NCBI RefSeq assembly: GCF_963662255.1
Contig: NC_085050.1
Span: 9,296,334-9,360,333, forward strand
Reading direction: 5' to 3'
DNA: 64,000 bases
From: Cinclus cinclus
Lineage: Eukaryota; Chordata; Aves; Passeriformes; Cinclidae
The notes below the pieces were generated by a model that was given only the letters and a program-made list of their open reading frames with translations, was not told the origin of the DNA and did no database searches. Numbering within the stretch: the first letter of the stretch is position 1; each line of letters starts with the position of its first letter. Of the stretch, positions 37,101 through 50,700 are shown one piece after another. Both the position numbers and the translations under genes were made by a program.

Positions 37101-40100
37101 TACAAGAAATCAGGTTTTGTTAAGAACAGATTTATGTATTATGTAGCAATAAATTTTCCTATGTGAATAACTTGTTGTTAAGAAATAGTGTCCATTAACA
37201 ACCATGTTAACGTTCAGTGATTTGGACCAATTTTACTTTTTAGCATATTTTCTCTTTCATATTTTCAAGGCGTAACTTAAGCTAAAAGGACTTTATGATT
37301 ATTTAATGTTTGGCTTAACAAGAGGGCATGATCCTGTCTTTCTTCCCACTTTTCTTCCCTGTAGGTAAATGCCATTATTCTCATCCTCTTGCACAGTTCT
37401 GTTCTGGAAAATATGTTTATAAATTTGTAAACACATTAAAGGTGTCTCTGTGAGACTGCAGGCACTAGAACACTACCCTTGTAAAAACTCACCTTAAACA
37501 CAATAATTGTGATTCTTCTATTCATCATGAGTTTTTGTTAACATTTTCAACTGTAGCCCATTCCACTCATCTTTTAATTTTTCTTGAAGTCTGTTAAAAT
37601 GGGGGAACCTTGCAGTATTTTCTTGAAGTCAAAAAAATTAGGTTCTTCCTCGCCAAGAAGAGCATTCAAAGCTGTTTTTTCCTGAAAATAATTTTGCTAC
37701 TTGTACTTTTTGTATCTCTGTGGTTAAAAATAGAGTCGGATAATGAGAGACATAATCTCTTAGGGAAACAAGTGTCAAATTCTTTAAGTATTGTTAAATA
37801 ATCATTTAATGCAGAGATATTTTAAAAATTAAATATGATTTAGTTCTTTAAATATCAGGACAAGAAAAGATGGCTGTTGCAGCTTTTCTTCTTGTTTTCA
37901 TCCTGTTTTGGAAACCTTAAAGCTATATTGTGTATTATGACAACATTTGTTGAGTCAAATTTCTGGAGTTTAGTAATGTTTTCAAAGTTGGAACGTATCA
38001 TGTATTCTTTTTAAAACTCAGTGTGAGGACTTTTGTTAGAATGTTCCATCTTAATTATAACCATTAATAATGTGGTGTTATTATAGATAATAATGCTTGA
38101 TTTTCTTTTTCTGTTTTGTTAATTCTACTGAATCAACTTTTTGCATTTCATCTTCTCTTTGAAAACATGCAGCACATCTCTTTGGTATGAGGATTTTACA
38201 CTAATGGATGACATGTCTCTGCTGGATATTAGCTTTGGATATCTGTGGGTGGCAAAACTCCCCCTAAATACTCGTTTGATTTAATAAGGAGTTTTTAAGT
38301 GGGTACCTGTTTTTGTTTGACTGATTTAAATGATCAGACTAAGCTTACACAGGGAGATAATAGCTTATACTAGACCAAGTAGCATACTAGGACAGTCAGA
38401 CAAGATCTAAACATGCCTCAAGCTTTTCCCACCCTCTCATATGTTCTAATAGAAAGTATTACCTCTTCCTGCAGAGGTTGTTTTATTGATGTTCTTAGAT
38501 CATCACATGGCCACAATGCCACCACTGTGGTGAGTATAAGTACATGATTTAAATCAAGAGGCCTCTTCATTCTCAGCTTATAACAATGAATTCAAAATTG
38601 GAAAAGAATGTATAGTTTTGTCTTAGATTTCACCAATTTGTTAAAAATAAATATGTTCTACTGTGTACTCACTTTTAAGTACTGCATCTTTGGCAAGATT
38701 TTGTCCAAATTTTTATCTTAAGATATAACCAAACAATTAGCAGTTTTGCTGCCAGCTTTCATAATAGGAGGAGGAAAGGCCAGTTGTGAAATAGCATGAG
38801 AATGTGCATGCATGAGACAATCTCCATTTTTGTATGTAAAAGGCAGTACTGTATTTTTAGCATGCTGATAATGAGTTCCTAAAGGCTTAATCCAGTCTCA
38901 TATATTCTGAAGTCTGAGTGCTCCACTGTGTTGGAAACTTCATGGACCTGTGCCCACAGATGAGCTTCTTGATTCTCTTTTCCCTTGGCACCAGGGGTCA
39001 GCTTCTGGAACCGTGATTAGTGCTTAGTGATTTCAGACTCCCTGACTAGACTGGCTCAGACCCTCTTGCTGAACCTTGATGTCTAGCTGTAAATAGTGTG
39101 AGTCAGGCATGACATTACACATTGATGCTTTTACCTTGAATTACTGATGTGGTCATGGAGCTAATCAGTAAGACTTTGAAAACATTCAGTGGTTTGTGCC
39201 AGGCATTCTTTTTCTCTGTTCAGACCCTGGGCTGCTCCAGTCCTGGCTGGAGTTGTTCACCTGCTGGGCTGCACACCTGTGCTGGTAAGTGAAACACTGC
39301 CAGGACCTGGGGGCAGGCAGGGGATTGCACTGTCTGGACAGTCATGCTGTCCAGCATCATTTGGTTTGACATTTGATTCTATAGACTGCTCTATTAAGAA
39401 TTTCAGACTCTCCAGCCTGCTCTAGAGGATCATCCTCAGGCTTTTACTTTGGCAAGTGGGATCTTATCAGGTAGTTTATCTCTTTGAAGAAGGAAACATA
39501 CTAGTAGTATGCATTTTATTTTTCTTTACAGACTGTGCTCTAGCATTACTGTCAGGCTTTTGGTGGTATAATTTAAAAATGCTTTTCACTATCTGCTCTT
39601 AAGTTTACATTTATAGACTTTATCATGGAAAGTTCTTGTGCTCCTCACACTGTTTTGTAAAGTATCTGACAAAGGTGGGTTGGTCAACAGGTCAATACAG
39701 TTGGGGGCAACCTCTTTATTGTGAATTTGAGGTACTTGTTTCTACATACAATTCAGAATGTTAAACTGTGCTTTCTTTCCCCCCAGACACTGAGAATAGT
39801 GGGATTTATTTTCCATTACTGCAATTGATAAAATGACCATCCTTCAGTAATATTACTGTTTACTGTTTTCTCCTGCTTTTGGGTTATTTTCTTTACTTCA
39901 AATTTTGGAGAAATTTGCCATGTAAATTTGCATGTAAAAAGCAGAGTAGTTAGAGAATGTGCTTGAGAGCTGAGTCTCATCTCTGCTTTTTTGTGAGGTG
40001 CATATGGGCAGTGCTTATCACTGCAGTGCTCACCCCATGCTGTGGGGCTTGAGAAGAAACCAGCAGTGTTGCCTAGGATGGATTCCTTAGGGAATTAGGT

Positions 40101-41028
40101 CCCCATGTGTGCAAAGGCAGTTGGCACTGTACAGAGAAATTTCTTTTTGAGGAGGCAATCAGTAGATTGTCTGACCTTGTCTGACTCTGCCACTCAAGTG
40201 CTGTCCAAGCCTGATTGCCTCCAGGCTTGGGTCTCCAGCACAAGCCCATTTCTGCCACCAGAACCAGAGACACAATATGTGCTTTCAGGGACTAGAGATA
40301 AACTTGTATTCTGTCTAAATTCATCTTGTAGCAGCCAGTAGTGCCATTCTTAAGACGTGTGATTAAAGGGACACAGGTGAATTCACAGGCTGTAAATACC
40401 TCTTCAGTTTGTGGAACTACGAGGATCAGACAGGGTGAGCAAGTTCAAGTAACCACCTGAAGCTACAGAGGGGCTGCATTCCTTAGTTCAGCAATGTAAG
40501 ATACTGGGCTTTGGCATTGGCTCTGTTATTTTAGTTCTGGTTTCCTTGAGTAGTGGCAGAACTGTCAATGCTCACACAAAAGGAGCTCTTATTAGGTTGG
40601 CAACCTCACAGGGATGTCTTTCTCCCTAACTTAGCATTCTTCAAAAATTTGGCTTATTCTATTTGAACTGAAGCTGTTCCCTCTTCTGGGTCTGAGGCAG
40701 GTGACATTAAGGCAGAATAATGCTGCTATTTACTCCGCTGATTCTGAAATGCAGAACTATTTGCTGCTTAAGGCTGAGCCTTGCTGCAGTTTCTTACATT
40801 ACATTTGTTGATCCCAGGGCATCTTTTAAGGCTCTTCCCAAGAAGGTGAGCAGTGAGGTAAAGTTAGTCTAGGTAATAAGGATGAGAGCAGTCTCTGAAG
40901 ATGAGACCAGGCTGCCTTTATAAGACTGAATGACTGGGCAACAAAATGGCAGATGAAAATGTACGCAGATAAATGTAAAGTAATACAAATGAAGCAAAAT
41001 AGCTCTGGCTTTTTTTTGATATGGAATG

Positions 41029-41042
41029 ATATATATATATAT
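41029..41042. repeat. (AT)7 microsatellite
   Basis: Seven AT dinucleotides; a minor simple repeat in intron 3. Confidence 0.85.
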
Positions 41043-41399
41043 TTCTCAGCAGACTGTTTCTCCTCAGGAGTGAGGTCTTTGAGTTAAAAGGGAGAGTTGC
41101 ATGTAAACAACAGCTGAGTACAGTAGCAGTGAAGCAAAATCCTGTATTACAGATTATTATGGAAGGAATAAATGATTCCATTGCATAGAACTGTGGTTTG
41201 TTTTTCCATATCTGGTCTCTTTATTTTAAAATGTTCTGATATATTAGAAGACAAAAAGATTTAGAAAGGTGTAAGAAAGAGTGAAAAATCTTGGGTGGCA
41301 TAGGAAAAGTAGTTGGGATTGATTGCTCACTCTCTCCTTCGGGACAAGAAGTCAACATCATTAATGAAAGATAGCTGGAGCCAGGGGCAAAACAAACAG

Positions 41400-42083
41400 G
41401 AGAACACGACTGTTCATGTGGGAGGTGAGTCGGTCTGTGGGGTGCCTCACCACTGAGTGCTGTGGATGCAAGAAATTTGCATGTCCTGGAGGGAAAGTGG
41501 ACAAGCATTTGGAAGAGAGAGCCACTGGGGATTATTAAGGAGACAAGCCACACCAGGTTCAGGAAATGTCTTGAACTAAAAATACCTGGAGTCTGGGAGA
41601 GCGTCATCAGGGGAATGTCTGATACGTTGCCTTGTGCTGCTCGTCGGTAGACTTGCATGTGTGGCCACTACTGGAAACATAATACTGGGTTTGATAAACC
41701 CATGTTCTGAGCTGGCCACGTGCAGAGATGTGAGGGTGGACAGTGCTTTTCCCTGGCTGTGGGACTGTGGGTGTTCTCTCGGCACAGGAAGCTGTGCCAC
41801 CTTTCCCTGGGTGTGGGGCTGTGGGGAAGGGCTGTCTGGCTGCACTATCTGCTGGTGCTGGGTGTCTGCCCTGGGCACTGGGAGCGCTCGTTCCCTCTTT
41901 GTGCTGTGGGAGATGGCTCTGGCCACTGCCCTGCCCAGAGCTGCTGCTGAGATTGTCCAGGCAGCTCGTGGAATGAGCGGGAATTCGAGCAACTGCCTGA
42001 CTGGTTTGGTTCTTCTCCATCCCTGCCCTCCCTCGCTGCTTTTCCTGTTACCTGGAATGTCTTCTTGTCACGTCACGTGACAA
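41400..42083. promoter_or_regulatory. GC-richer intronic island with palindromic E-box
   Basis: This stretch has higher GC than the surrounding intron and includes an imperfect 54-bp direct repeat (TTTCCCTGG at 41748 and 41802, each followed by a TGTGGG-rich stretch). At its downstream edge TTGTCACG (42065-42072) and CGTGACAA (42076-42083) form a perfect dyad with a 3-nt spacer that includes the palindrome GTCACGTGAC (42072-42081). That palindrome is the CLEAR/USF-type E-box bound by MiT/TFE or USF factors. RGS12 is known in mammals to use internal promoters for shorter isoforms, so an enhancer or alternative promoter is possible. It remains unproven. Confidence 0.35.
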
Positions 42084-44539
42084 AATAATAACTAAGGAGG
42101 GATTTTTGCTCTGTGATGAGACCCGGTTGATGTTGGGGAATAAGGCTTATTGAGTGAACTGGGTTGGTATTTGTAGGGCACAATCACACAATATGTACAG
42201 CACAAACTGATAGCATCTGCAAATTGTTTCTGATCCTCTCTCATGCTTAAATTGCTGGGATTTTGAGTAGGAGTTTGTACCACCTAATTTTCACTGTCCT
42301 CATGCATTTATCTCTCCAGTGAAACTTAAGAAAAAGAAGTCAGCAAAAACTTTTCCTAGATGCTTTCTATTTACTTACTACCATTTTTTTTTATTCACTA
42401 TTAAATCATTAAAACATTTCACTAGTACTTCTAAAACTTAAAAAAATACGGTAAAAAGCCCACCTGCAACTTCCCTCTGGACAAAGGAACTGCTGAAGGA
42501 TGATAATTAAAGATTATTTCTTTGGGCAGAAAGTGCATGAGGTTTTTTTCTGAAAATGCACAGATATTGCGGGTCTGTCTGAGGAGTAGGTGTGGTATTT
42601 AAAATTATGAGAGTAATGTTTCGTTTGGAACATGATCCTCGTAAATGCCAGTGCTCTGCTTACTCACAAGAACACGGAGAGTTTTGGTAGGATGAGATAG
42701 GTTGCACAATATGCTTACATGTGATTGTAATCACACCCAGACACGTACATACATGCCAGAAACGGCAAGAAGTTTGCTGTGAGTCTTACGTGTTTAAACA
42801 GTAGTTTTTAAAAAGTATTTTTAGGTTATATTTTAATTATTTTTAGTAGAGATTGGTGACTCGGTTCATTCAGGTAATATGCTCATCAAAGGGGAATATA
42901 TTAAAAAAGGGAATACTTTGGATGAGAAAGCGATGTTGACTCAATGCTTAAACAAGTTTGGACAAACCTTTACGACAGAGTCCTGTAGGCCCTCAGTGAA
43001 TGTATTTTACATTAGCAGATTCCTCAGCAGGGCTGTTGTCTTTACAGAGGCTTTATTGTTACACAGGACCTGCCTAAACACCATTTTGAGAGCTGCCTGT
43101 TCCTTTTGATGGGAAGATACAGAACCAGTACTGAGGGCGGGGAATGTGCTGGGGAGGGAGGAGAACTGGAGAGGTGTTGATAGGACAGCAGACAGAGAAG
43201 CCTCATTTTTCTACTGGACTCTGGAAGAAGTAAATATGTGTTCAGAAAGAGCGTAGTAATAAAGTTGAAGGACTGCTTCTTAACAATGAGATATTAAACC
43301 ATCTATACATGGAGAAAACTTTTACTGATAGTCAAGTGTCTGTAAGTATAAAGTTTTGTTTGTCTAAAGTGAGCAGAAAACAGGAATGTGGTTTAATGAG
43401 TAGTCTTCCAAGCTAAGAAATCTTGATAAATTATGCTTCTAAGGATTCAATGAGGTTTTAAAGAGACAAAGTTCGTAAGTATGAGTATTTAAGTTGACTC
43501 TCTATAAACTCTATTATAAAATTAAGAATGCACCATTTTTATAGTTACGTTTAAAATTCTGTTGCAGCATTGTATTGTTTTTAAAATGAATGTAGTAGAT
43601 ATACAGATATTTCTGTTTTTTATAAACCCTTACCTAATTTTTATTATACTTGCACGTTTCTGTAAAGCAAAAGTATTGTTACAGATATGTTGCCTTTTAA
43701 TTGTTACTGTGCTTTTTGAAAAAGTTGTGCAGCTAAAGGGCTTTTTTTTCTTCCAGCTGAATTTTTAGCCAATAAAGCAAAATCCAGATGGTGTGAGTTA
43801 TTAAAATAACTGAAAATAAATGAAAAGTATTTATAGAATACATTTCTGAGGTGGAGAGACTTAGACCAGTTTTGGCTTCTTCTTGCTCAGAAAAGACTTA
43901 TTTTGCAAGTAAGCGTCCTAGCTGTATTATCAAATTTTGACATTATAGTCATTATGATATTTATGTCTGTATATCTCAGAATAAAATTGTCTTAAGTGCT
44001 AAGAGTATGGCAGCAACATTTTTATATTTTAAAATCAGGAGGGAAATAAATAATTGCAAAGCATGGGAAGAAATTATATGAGTTTTTACTTTGACATTGA
44101 TTTCCTCAAAATCTTTTAATTTTTAGGGGCTACATCAGTAGCAGGAAATTCAGAAGTGACTAAATGTGTTTCAGTGATCCGTCACTTAATCATATCCTCT
44201 TTAATATGCAGTTTAATTTTTGTTTGCTGTTGGACTGCAAGTTACCTTCCATCTGGATGTGCAAGTTATTCTGTTTCTGCATGTTTTTGTTAGCAGAGAG
44301 AATTCAGTTGTCTTAAGATGTTGATCAACAGAAAGAGAAAATAAAACCAGGAATTAATCACAAACATTTTTGCAAAAGTGTATTTTTTAAATTTTCATTT
44401 TGCACTCCTGTGGAATTATTTTTCAAACTTTACAATATGGCTCATAGAACCAGATATGTTTTTTTAGAGGGGGTTTCTGGATGGCAAACCTCGAATTGAG
44501 GACTTGAAAACGTGCACACAAGTCTGAGCAGTGTCACAG

Positions 44540-44554
44540 ACAGCAGAGGGCACT
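44540..44554 (+). promoter_or_regulatory. CTCF-like motif in intron 3
   Basis: ACAGCAGAGGGCACT matches the CTCF core CCASYAGRKGGC closely (first C replaced by A). Same orientation as the candidate at 22742. Sequence alone does not show binding. Confidence 0.4.
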
Positions 44555-45511
44555 CGGAACAGTTGTTTGCATCGTTCCCTTTGCTTCTCGGGACTTACTG
44601 TAGGGGAAGTCTCAGTGTCTGACAGGGCAGCTTGTACTTCAGTTATTTATACACCAGCAAGGTCCAGCTAGTTTGGCTTCAAAATATTTTTTGTTAATAT
44701 TGCATTAGAATAGAAAGGACTCTTAGTCATAGAGGGAATCCACAGTGCTGTAAACGAGAGAATCTTTCCTCTTCTCATCAGTAGCACATATGGGGTCTGT
44801 TTATTGTTGAGTAGCTGACAAATTATTGACAAAAATATATTTAGACAGATTACAGAAAATTTGGAGAATGAGGGGGAAAATAATTTTCTTTTATGGCAGA
44901 GTTTTCTTAATTTATGTGTAGAGTTTTTGATGCGCCTGCTTTTTATTTCAGTAACTGGGGTCAGTGAGCTAAATCATATTCTTAACATGTGGCTGTCATG
45001 CAAGTAGTTGTTAATTTATTATGACATTAAAAACATCAGTACTTTGTGAGATTTAAGATTTTTGGTGGTGCATTTTGCCAATGCCTCATTTAGTTTAGGA
45101 CTCTGTGTGACGAGGAGCTGGTCCAGGGGATTGCCTCTTTCTGGTTGCCTGGTGGTTTTTGTGTGTGTTTTCTTCTTTTAGGAGTCAGGGGTATAATAAA
45201 TCCTATTAATCTTCTGACAAGTTAAAACTTTTCCAGGCTCCCTGTCATTCTGTCTTTCTCTTCAGCTTCTTCTGCTCTGAAAACAAATGTACAAAAGCAA
45301 ATATGAGCAGGAAGCGGAGGGAGGGTAGGAGAGAAAAACAGATCAACCTTATCTGGGGTCGCTACCCCTTCCCACAGTTTAGCTCCTAAGCAGATGGATG
45401 TGGGTTTACAAATGTCATCTCTGGTGTATCTGAATAAGGCTTTTAAATCTGTTGTACCATATTTTAACACTTTCCATTAATAGCTTTGCAAATTAGCATT
45501 CCTTCTGCTTT

Positions 45512-45524
45512 TGACCTTTGACCT
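45512..45524 (-). promoter_or_regulatory. Perfect DR1 nuclear-receptor element
   Basis: The + strand reads TGACCTTTGACCT, so the minus strand is AGGTCAAAGGTCA: two perfect half sites with one spacer base. This is the consensus bound by HNF4, COUP-TF (NR2F) and PPAR/RXR dimers. About 30 bp upstream is TTTGCAAATTAGCAT, rich in POU/homeodomain-type cores. A composite intronic enhancer is plausible; tissue and use are unknown. Confidence 0.5.
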
Positions 45525-47749
45525 CTGAGTTGCCTGCCTGATTTACAAATATGCTACACAAAATCACAAGATTTTATATCTGTAGCTGCTGAAATAAGCT
45601 GTGAAAATGTAGAGGGATATGAATTTTTTAAAGGGCTTTCAGTGCCACATGACACTTCATAGCCATGATCATTAACTGCTGCTGGCTAATTGTTAGAGCT
45701 TATTTTTCAGTGTTGTAGAGTCGCTGCATGGAAAAAATGTGGATGTGTAATGCTTAGTTCAGTGAAACAAAATCAACAATTCTTACTGTCTGTTTAAACG
45801 AAGGGATTATTAGGTTTACAGTGCTCAGTGTGAGTGCCTAGGATGTGTAAAACATTGCCCACCCACAGTGTTCCCAGGAATGTTCACTGCAGCTCCTCCA
45901 GTGAGCTGCTGGTCTCGTCTCCTGCTGTTGTAATGTGGGGTTATTTTTTTTCTCTTATTCCTTCTTATGGATAGCATTCTCACCTGTTAAAATTGTACAA
46001 GTACTTTTAATCTTTCTTGGTGAATCCTAGAGGATTTAGGTTGAGTATTAAGTGTAAGTGCTGTTGATTAAAATCCTGTTTTGTGTTATCCCAAAGGAGT
46101 GTTCACAGAAAAGTTCTTCAAGCATTTCTGATCCATTTGTGATTTTTACTCATCCATTGTAAGGATTATTATGCACCTGATTATTTGTAATATTGTTGCT
46201 ATTTGATTAAAGTATTGACAATGAAAATACATTCTGCATCCCACTTGGTTTAGTGTCAAACAAAATGCAGAATTTAAACAGATCTGGCATTTTTTTTCTT
46301 TATAAAGTTGCACATTTTGAATACTTATCCACACGCAGTAAAATTGTTCTTCTGTGCAAGTACCATAGGGCACTCACTTCTGAAATCCTAGAATAATGGA
46401 GGGTGTAATTTGTAATTTTTAAAACACATTTCTTCCTGTTGACCCACCCATTTGTTTCCACTGCATTTTGTCACAGTATTAAATGCTTGAAGGAGCATTC
46501 AGAATGCAGTGGTGTGCCTAAACAAACAAGTAATCAATCAAAAAATTAACTGTCCATCACAGCAATTGGTTTATGCCTCTAAAATTCTAGTTGGCATAGG
46601 CTTCATCTGCAAATGAATTCAATTTCTTCCCTGGTCACTCTAAATTAAATTGAGAAGACTGAGTTTTTCTGTTAACCAAGTTTCTTCATCCTAAATGCAA
46701 AATGGGAAGATGTGCAGGCATTTACATACTGGCTGGAGCAGGTCAGTCTCACCATGAAATATTGAGTAAAGGCTCTTCTCTTTCCTCATTTTCTCTCTCT
46801 ATAAGTTCCAAGTAACATTTACCTTCTTCACAGGGTTGTTTGGATATTAGGGGCTCGACCTAGGAACTGTATGGTTGTGGGGGTTCCAAATGCTGCACTG
46901 CACAAGGCAGAAAGTTCCTCTTTCCTAAATGACTACTAGCATGTCCACCTAGGGCTTAAGGACATCCCACTGGCATAAAAATGCCCAATAATCACTCCCG
47001 GATTGCAATTCTGGTGTTTATTTTTGGCAGAAAATTATGCTCTGATTGCTTTAAAAATAACAGCAGTGAGTGATTTAGGTACTGTCAGTATTGTGGACAG
47101 CACAAACTTCCTGAAATGCTGTACTTTCCATATAGAGTCTCTTGAAGACACCGCTGTCACAGGCAAGTGACTTGCACTTCCCTCTTTCATTACAAGGAGC
47201 CTATTTTGCTCTCTGTTCCTGAGGCTCTGTGCACAGAACTGTTTGACATCAGCTGAGCACAGGTTCAGCTGGTGAGGGAGGAAGGGCAGAATAGCAGTTG
47301 GGTTCTCAAAGAAGAATTTTGTCTTTAGTGACAAGAGGCTACTCCTAGGTTTAATGAAATGTGCCAAGTCTCCTTGTATTGGGGATTTTTATGTGCAGTT
47401 TATAGTGTTAACCACTGAAAAGTTGAGCAGAATGGACTGTTTGAGGTCCTATTTTGTTCTGGCTTGCATTATATAAACCTCTGAAAATAGTGATTTACTA
47501 TGTCAATGTTTCTCTAACTAATGTTAGGGTGATTAACTGGTGTTTTTTTTGGAAACTGTCTTGGAAATCTGTTTTATTGATTACAGGAATGCCATACGGT
47601 TCAGCGTCATTTTATTTTGCTGATTTGTTATAGGAAACATTCTCAAATACAATCAGCATGATTTATATAAAATGATGGAGCTTTTCTGGTGAGAGATAAT
47701 TGAGATCTAATCTGAATCCCTGACGAACCACAGCTTCCTGCATTGGCCT

Positions 47750-47764
47750 GTTGCTATTGGTAAC
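47750..47764. promoter_or_regulatory. RFX X-box-like motif
   Basis: GTTGCTATTGGTAAC consists of a left half GTTGCT (one mismatch to GTNRCC), a 3-nt spacer and a perfect right half GGTAAC (RGYAAC). It is an imperfect dyad as expected for RFX dimers. Two ATTGG (inverted CCAAT) cores lie within 20 bp. Confidence 0.35.
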
Positions 47765-50700
47765 ATAAAGGGAGTAAAATAGAACTTCATACGAAATGCC
47801 TTTAAACTTTACTGGCATGTACAGGCATGGAGCAGCATTGAATTTTTTAGTTTAATCTTTGAGAAGCCGACGTGTTAAGGAAATGCTTTTTCCATATTAA
47901 GTGAAGATGAATTTAGGAAGAGTACTGCTAGGAAAAATAACTGCTGTTTCTTACGAGGAGCGGGTAAGTGATATGAATTATATTTAGCTAAAGCAAGGCA
48001 TTGTTGCAGTGAGAAATTAGAATGGGCTATTGTTGCTGGCAAGAAATTAGAGAAGAATGGTATCAGCTTCAGAATGCTTTTTGCTTAGCCTTTAAGCTTT
48101 TTTACTTTGAAGTATTTGAGTTGAAATTCCTTTGTAAATGCAAACATTGGGTTTTATTCTCAGAGAAAAGTAATTTTGTTATACCAACTAACACTGAGAT
48201 TCTGATATGTATCTATGAACTATGCCAAATATGTATCAAGCTAAAAAGCCAATATGTTTATAATGTGTAGCTATTATTTAATTATGTGCAATATATTTTG
48301 TCTATGCTTTCTGTACCATTATATCAATATTATGTCTTTAGGTAAGACTGTATATATCTTTATAAAAATAATTTTAGGGATGGATTTGGCACTTAAGGCA
48401 CTGTTTTTGTATGTGACAGTATTGGTTTTGTTTGGGGTGAAATGTTGAACATTTATTTCTTAAAAGAATTCCAAATGTCACATCATTTATTCTTCATATG
48501 TGACTTTTATAGATTCAAATATTTGACAAAATTATACTGAATGTATTCAGTGAAGTTATTGTACAGTAGTTGTACAGTATGTTTTTCTTTAGAACTCTTA
48601 CGTATAGAATGCTTTTGTATTAACTGTTATAAATGCAATTTGGTGGTAGAGAATTGAAAAGTGAAATTGTGTAATAATCCTCCTTTAAGTGGCGTTCTGA
48701 AGGGGCACTCTTCTCAAAGAATTCTAAATCATGAAATTATTGCAATAATATTTTGAAATGGGGATAAAAAGCTTGTAACATTATGCTACTTTTTAGGTGA
48801 GAAGTACATTTGAGATTATGTATTCGAAGAAAAAACCAGCAATAATTGATGAGTAATATGGCTTTATTTTTTTATTTAAAATGTTAGAACTGTGTATACC
48901 ATATTTTGAGAAATAATTTCCCTCCCCTCCCAGGGACCACTGGAGTTCATGGCATAAACTATGTTGATGCTGCAATATGTTTAAAAATACATATATATCA
49001 TGTAAATCCTGGAATAATGTGACTGAAGACCTTGGGATCTGCTCGTAATTAATACCTTGGCAAAAGGAGAAGTTGCTCCAGGTGATTTAAGGAATAGTTT
49101 GAACAAAGGTAGATGCTAGCAGACAGTCAGCTGAGTGATAGGCTTTCCCTGAGATAAGTGACAGAATGTTTGAAAGTTGGCTTTTTGTATTCAGCCTGTA
49201 AATCTTCAGAAGCCAACAGATTTCCTAGCGTTATCCTCTATACTGAAACCATGTGAGAAAATTTGTTTAGAAGGTTGGTGGACTAGGTGTGCTGTTCTAA
49301 CCTGAAAGGCTTATTTACAGGGACTTTATAAAATAGTGTGTAAAGTGATGTTGTACTGGGTAAGTAACAGGTCTTTGCAGCACTCAGAGAATTCTTTGGA
49401 TGCAGCAAGAAGTTGATGCCTGTATTGCAGGACAGTGTGCTTTGGAAAGGCAACAGAGAGGTCATTTTTAATCCCTTTTATTCTGAATCTTTCTGAATGC
49501 CCAGGAAAAGAAAAGATGTTTCTGTTCAGTCTGTGGTTCTGTCATTGTTAGAATAGGAGAGAGAAATACATCTTCACTCTCCTTACAGGTTTTGCCCTCT
49601 GTGTCTCAGGAGGAGTGGGAAACAGAGATGTCTTTTTTGACTCAGGAAGGCACTCACCCCCACTGTAATGGCACAGATGATTTCATGTTGCTCCATTTTA
49701 TTGCTAAGGCCTGGCATTTCCCAATGTGTGTCACCTCTGCCAGTATCCCCCTCTTTCCCTTTGTTCTACTTCAGTATTTGAGCATGACTTCGACTTGAGT
49801 GACAAATCTTGAGGTGGAGAAAAAGGACTTTCTAATGTTTTGCTGCCTGGGTAGTTGTACACATGGATTTATTTGCTCAGTATAGTATTTTTTTGTTTTC
49901 TGCATGATGTTGTTACGGCAGAATTGGGCACTTCTCTGGAACCTTATCCATGTAAAATGGAACATGTAAGATGGATAAGTGGGTAAGAGTTTCTGTCACC
50001 TGAAAGATGTCACCAGACAAGCTTCATGCAGAGCTGCACACATCTAGCAGGTTAGAGTCCATGGAAGCTAAATGATACAGCCTGTTCCAACCTTATGAAC
50101 TTTCAGCCTTATGAATTATTCTCCTCTATGCCCTCTCTCCCTTTGTACCTTGTTGTTGGTGCAAGGTACAATGTTGTCTGCTTCTGGAAAAAACTACTTA
50201 CAAAGTAGCTTTCTCCCTGATAATTATTGTAAGCTTAAACTATTTTAGATTTGTTGCTAGCAGATCCTGAACACAACATCAAAAGCTCATGGACCCTTCT
50301 GGTTTTTCCACCTAGCAAAGAGAGATGATGGAAAGGGAAATGCAATATGTTTTCTCTTATTCAGAACTTTATGCTATCAAATATATGCTGAAGCATTTGC
50401 CAGTTTAGAGAGACCTAGAGCATCTTTTGTGCTGTATGGTAACTGGGAAGTCACTCTTCAGCTTGCTGGCCCTGGCACGGAGCTTCTCTCTCAGATCACA
50501 GAGATCAAGACCCCGCCATGAAGTCACCAGAGCAGAGTTGCATCCCCTGATTTTGTGGGGTGTGTGTTGGTGTCTGTGTAACTCAGCTGCTAATCCAGCT
50601 GGATGAGCAAGCAGAGCTCCCATGAAGAGATATAATGCAAGGCATTTTAGCTTTCCTAAATTAGATTTATTTTAAAATTTTGCTAATTTGTCACCATCAG

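Noticed and set aside
41576..42080. Overlapping ORFs of 137-148 codons on both strands in intron 3
   Set aside because: The products are low-complexity repeats generated by a GC-rich imperfect direct repeat, with no domain or splice support.
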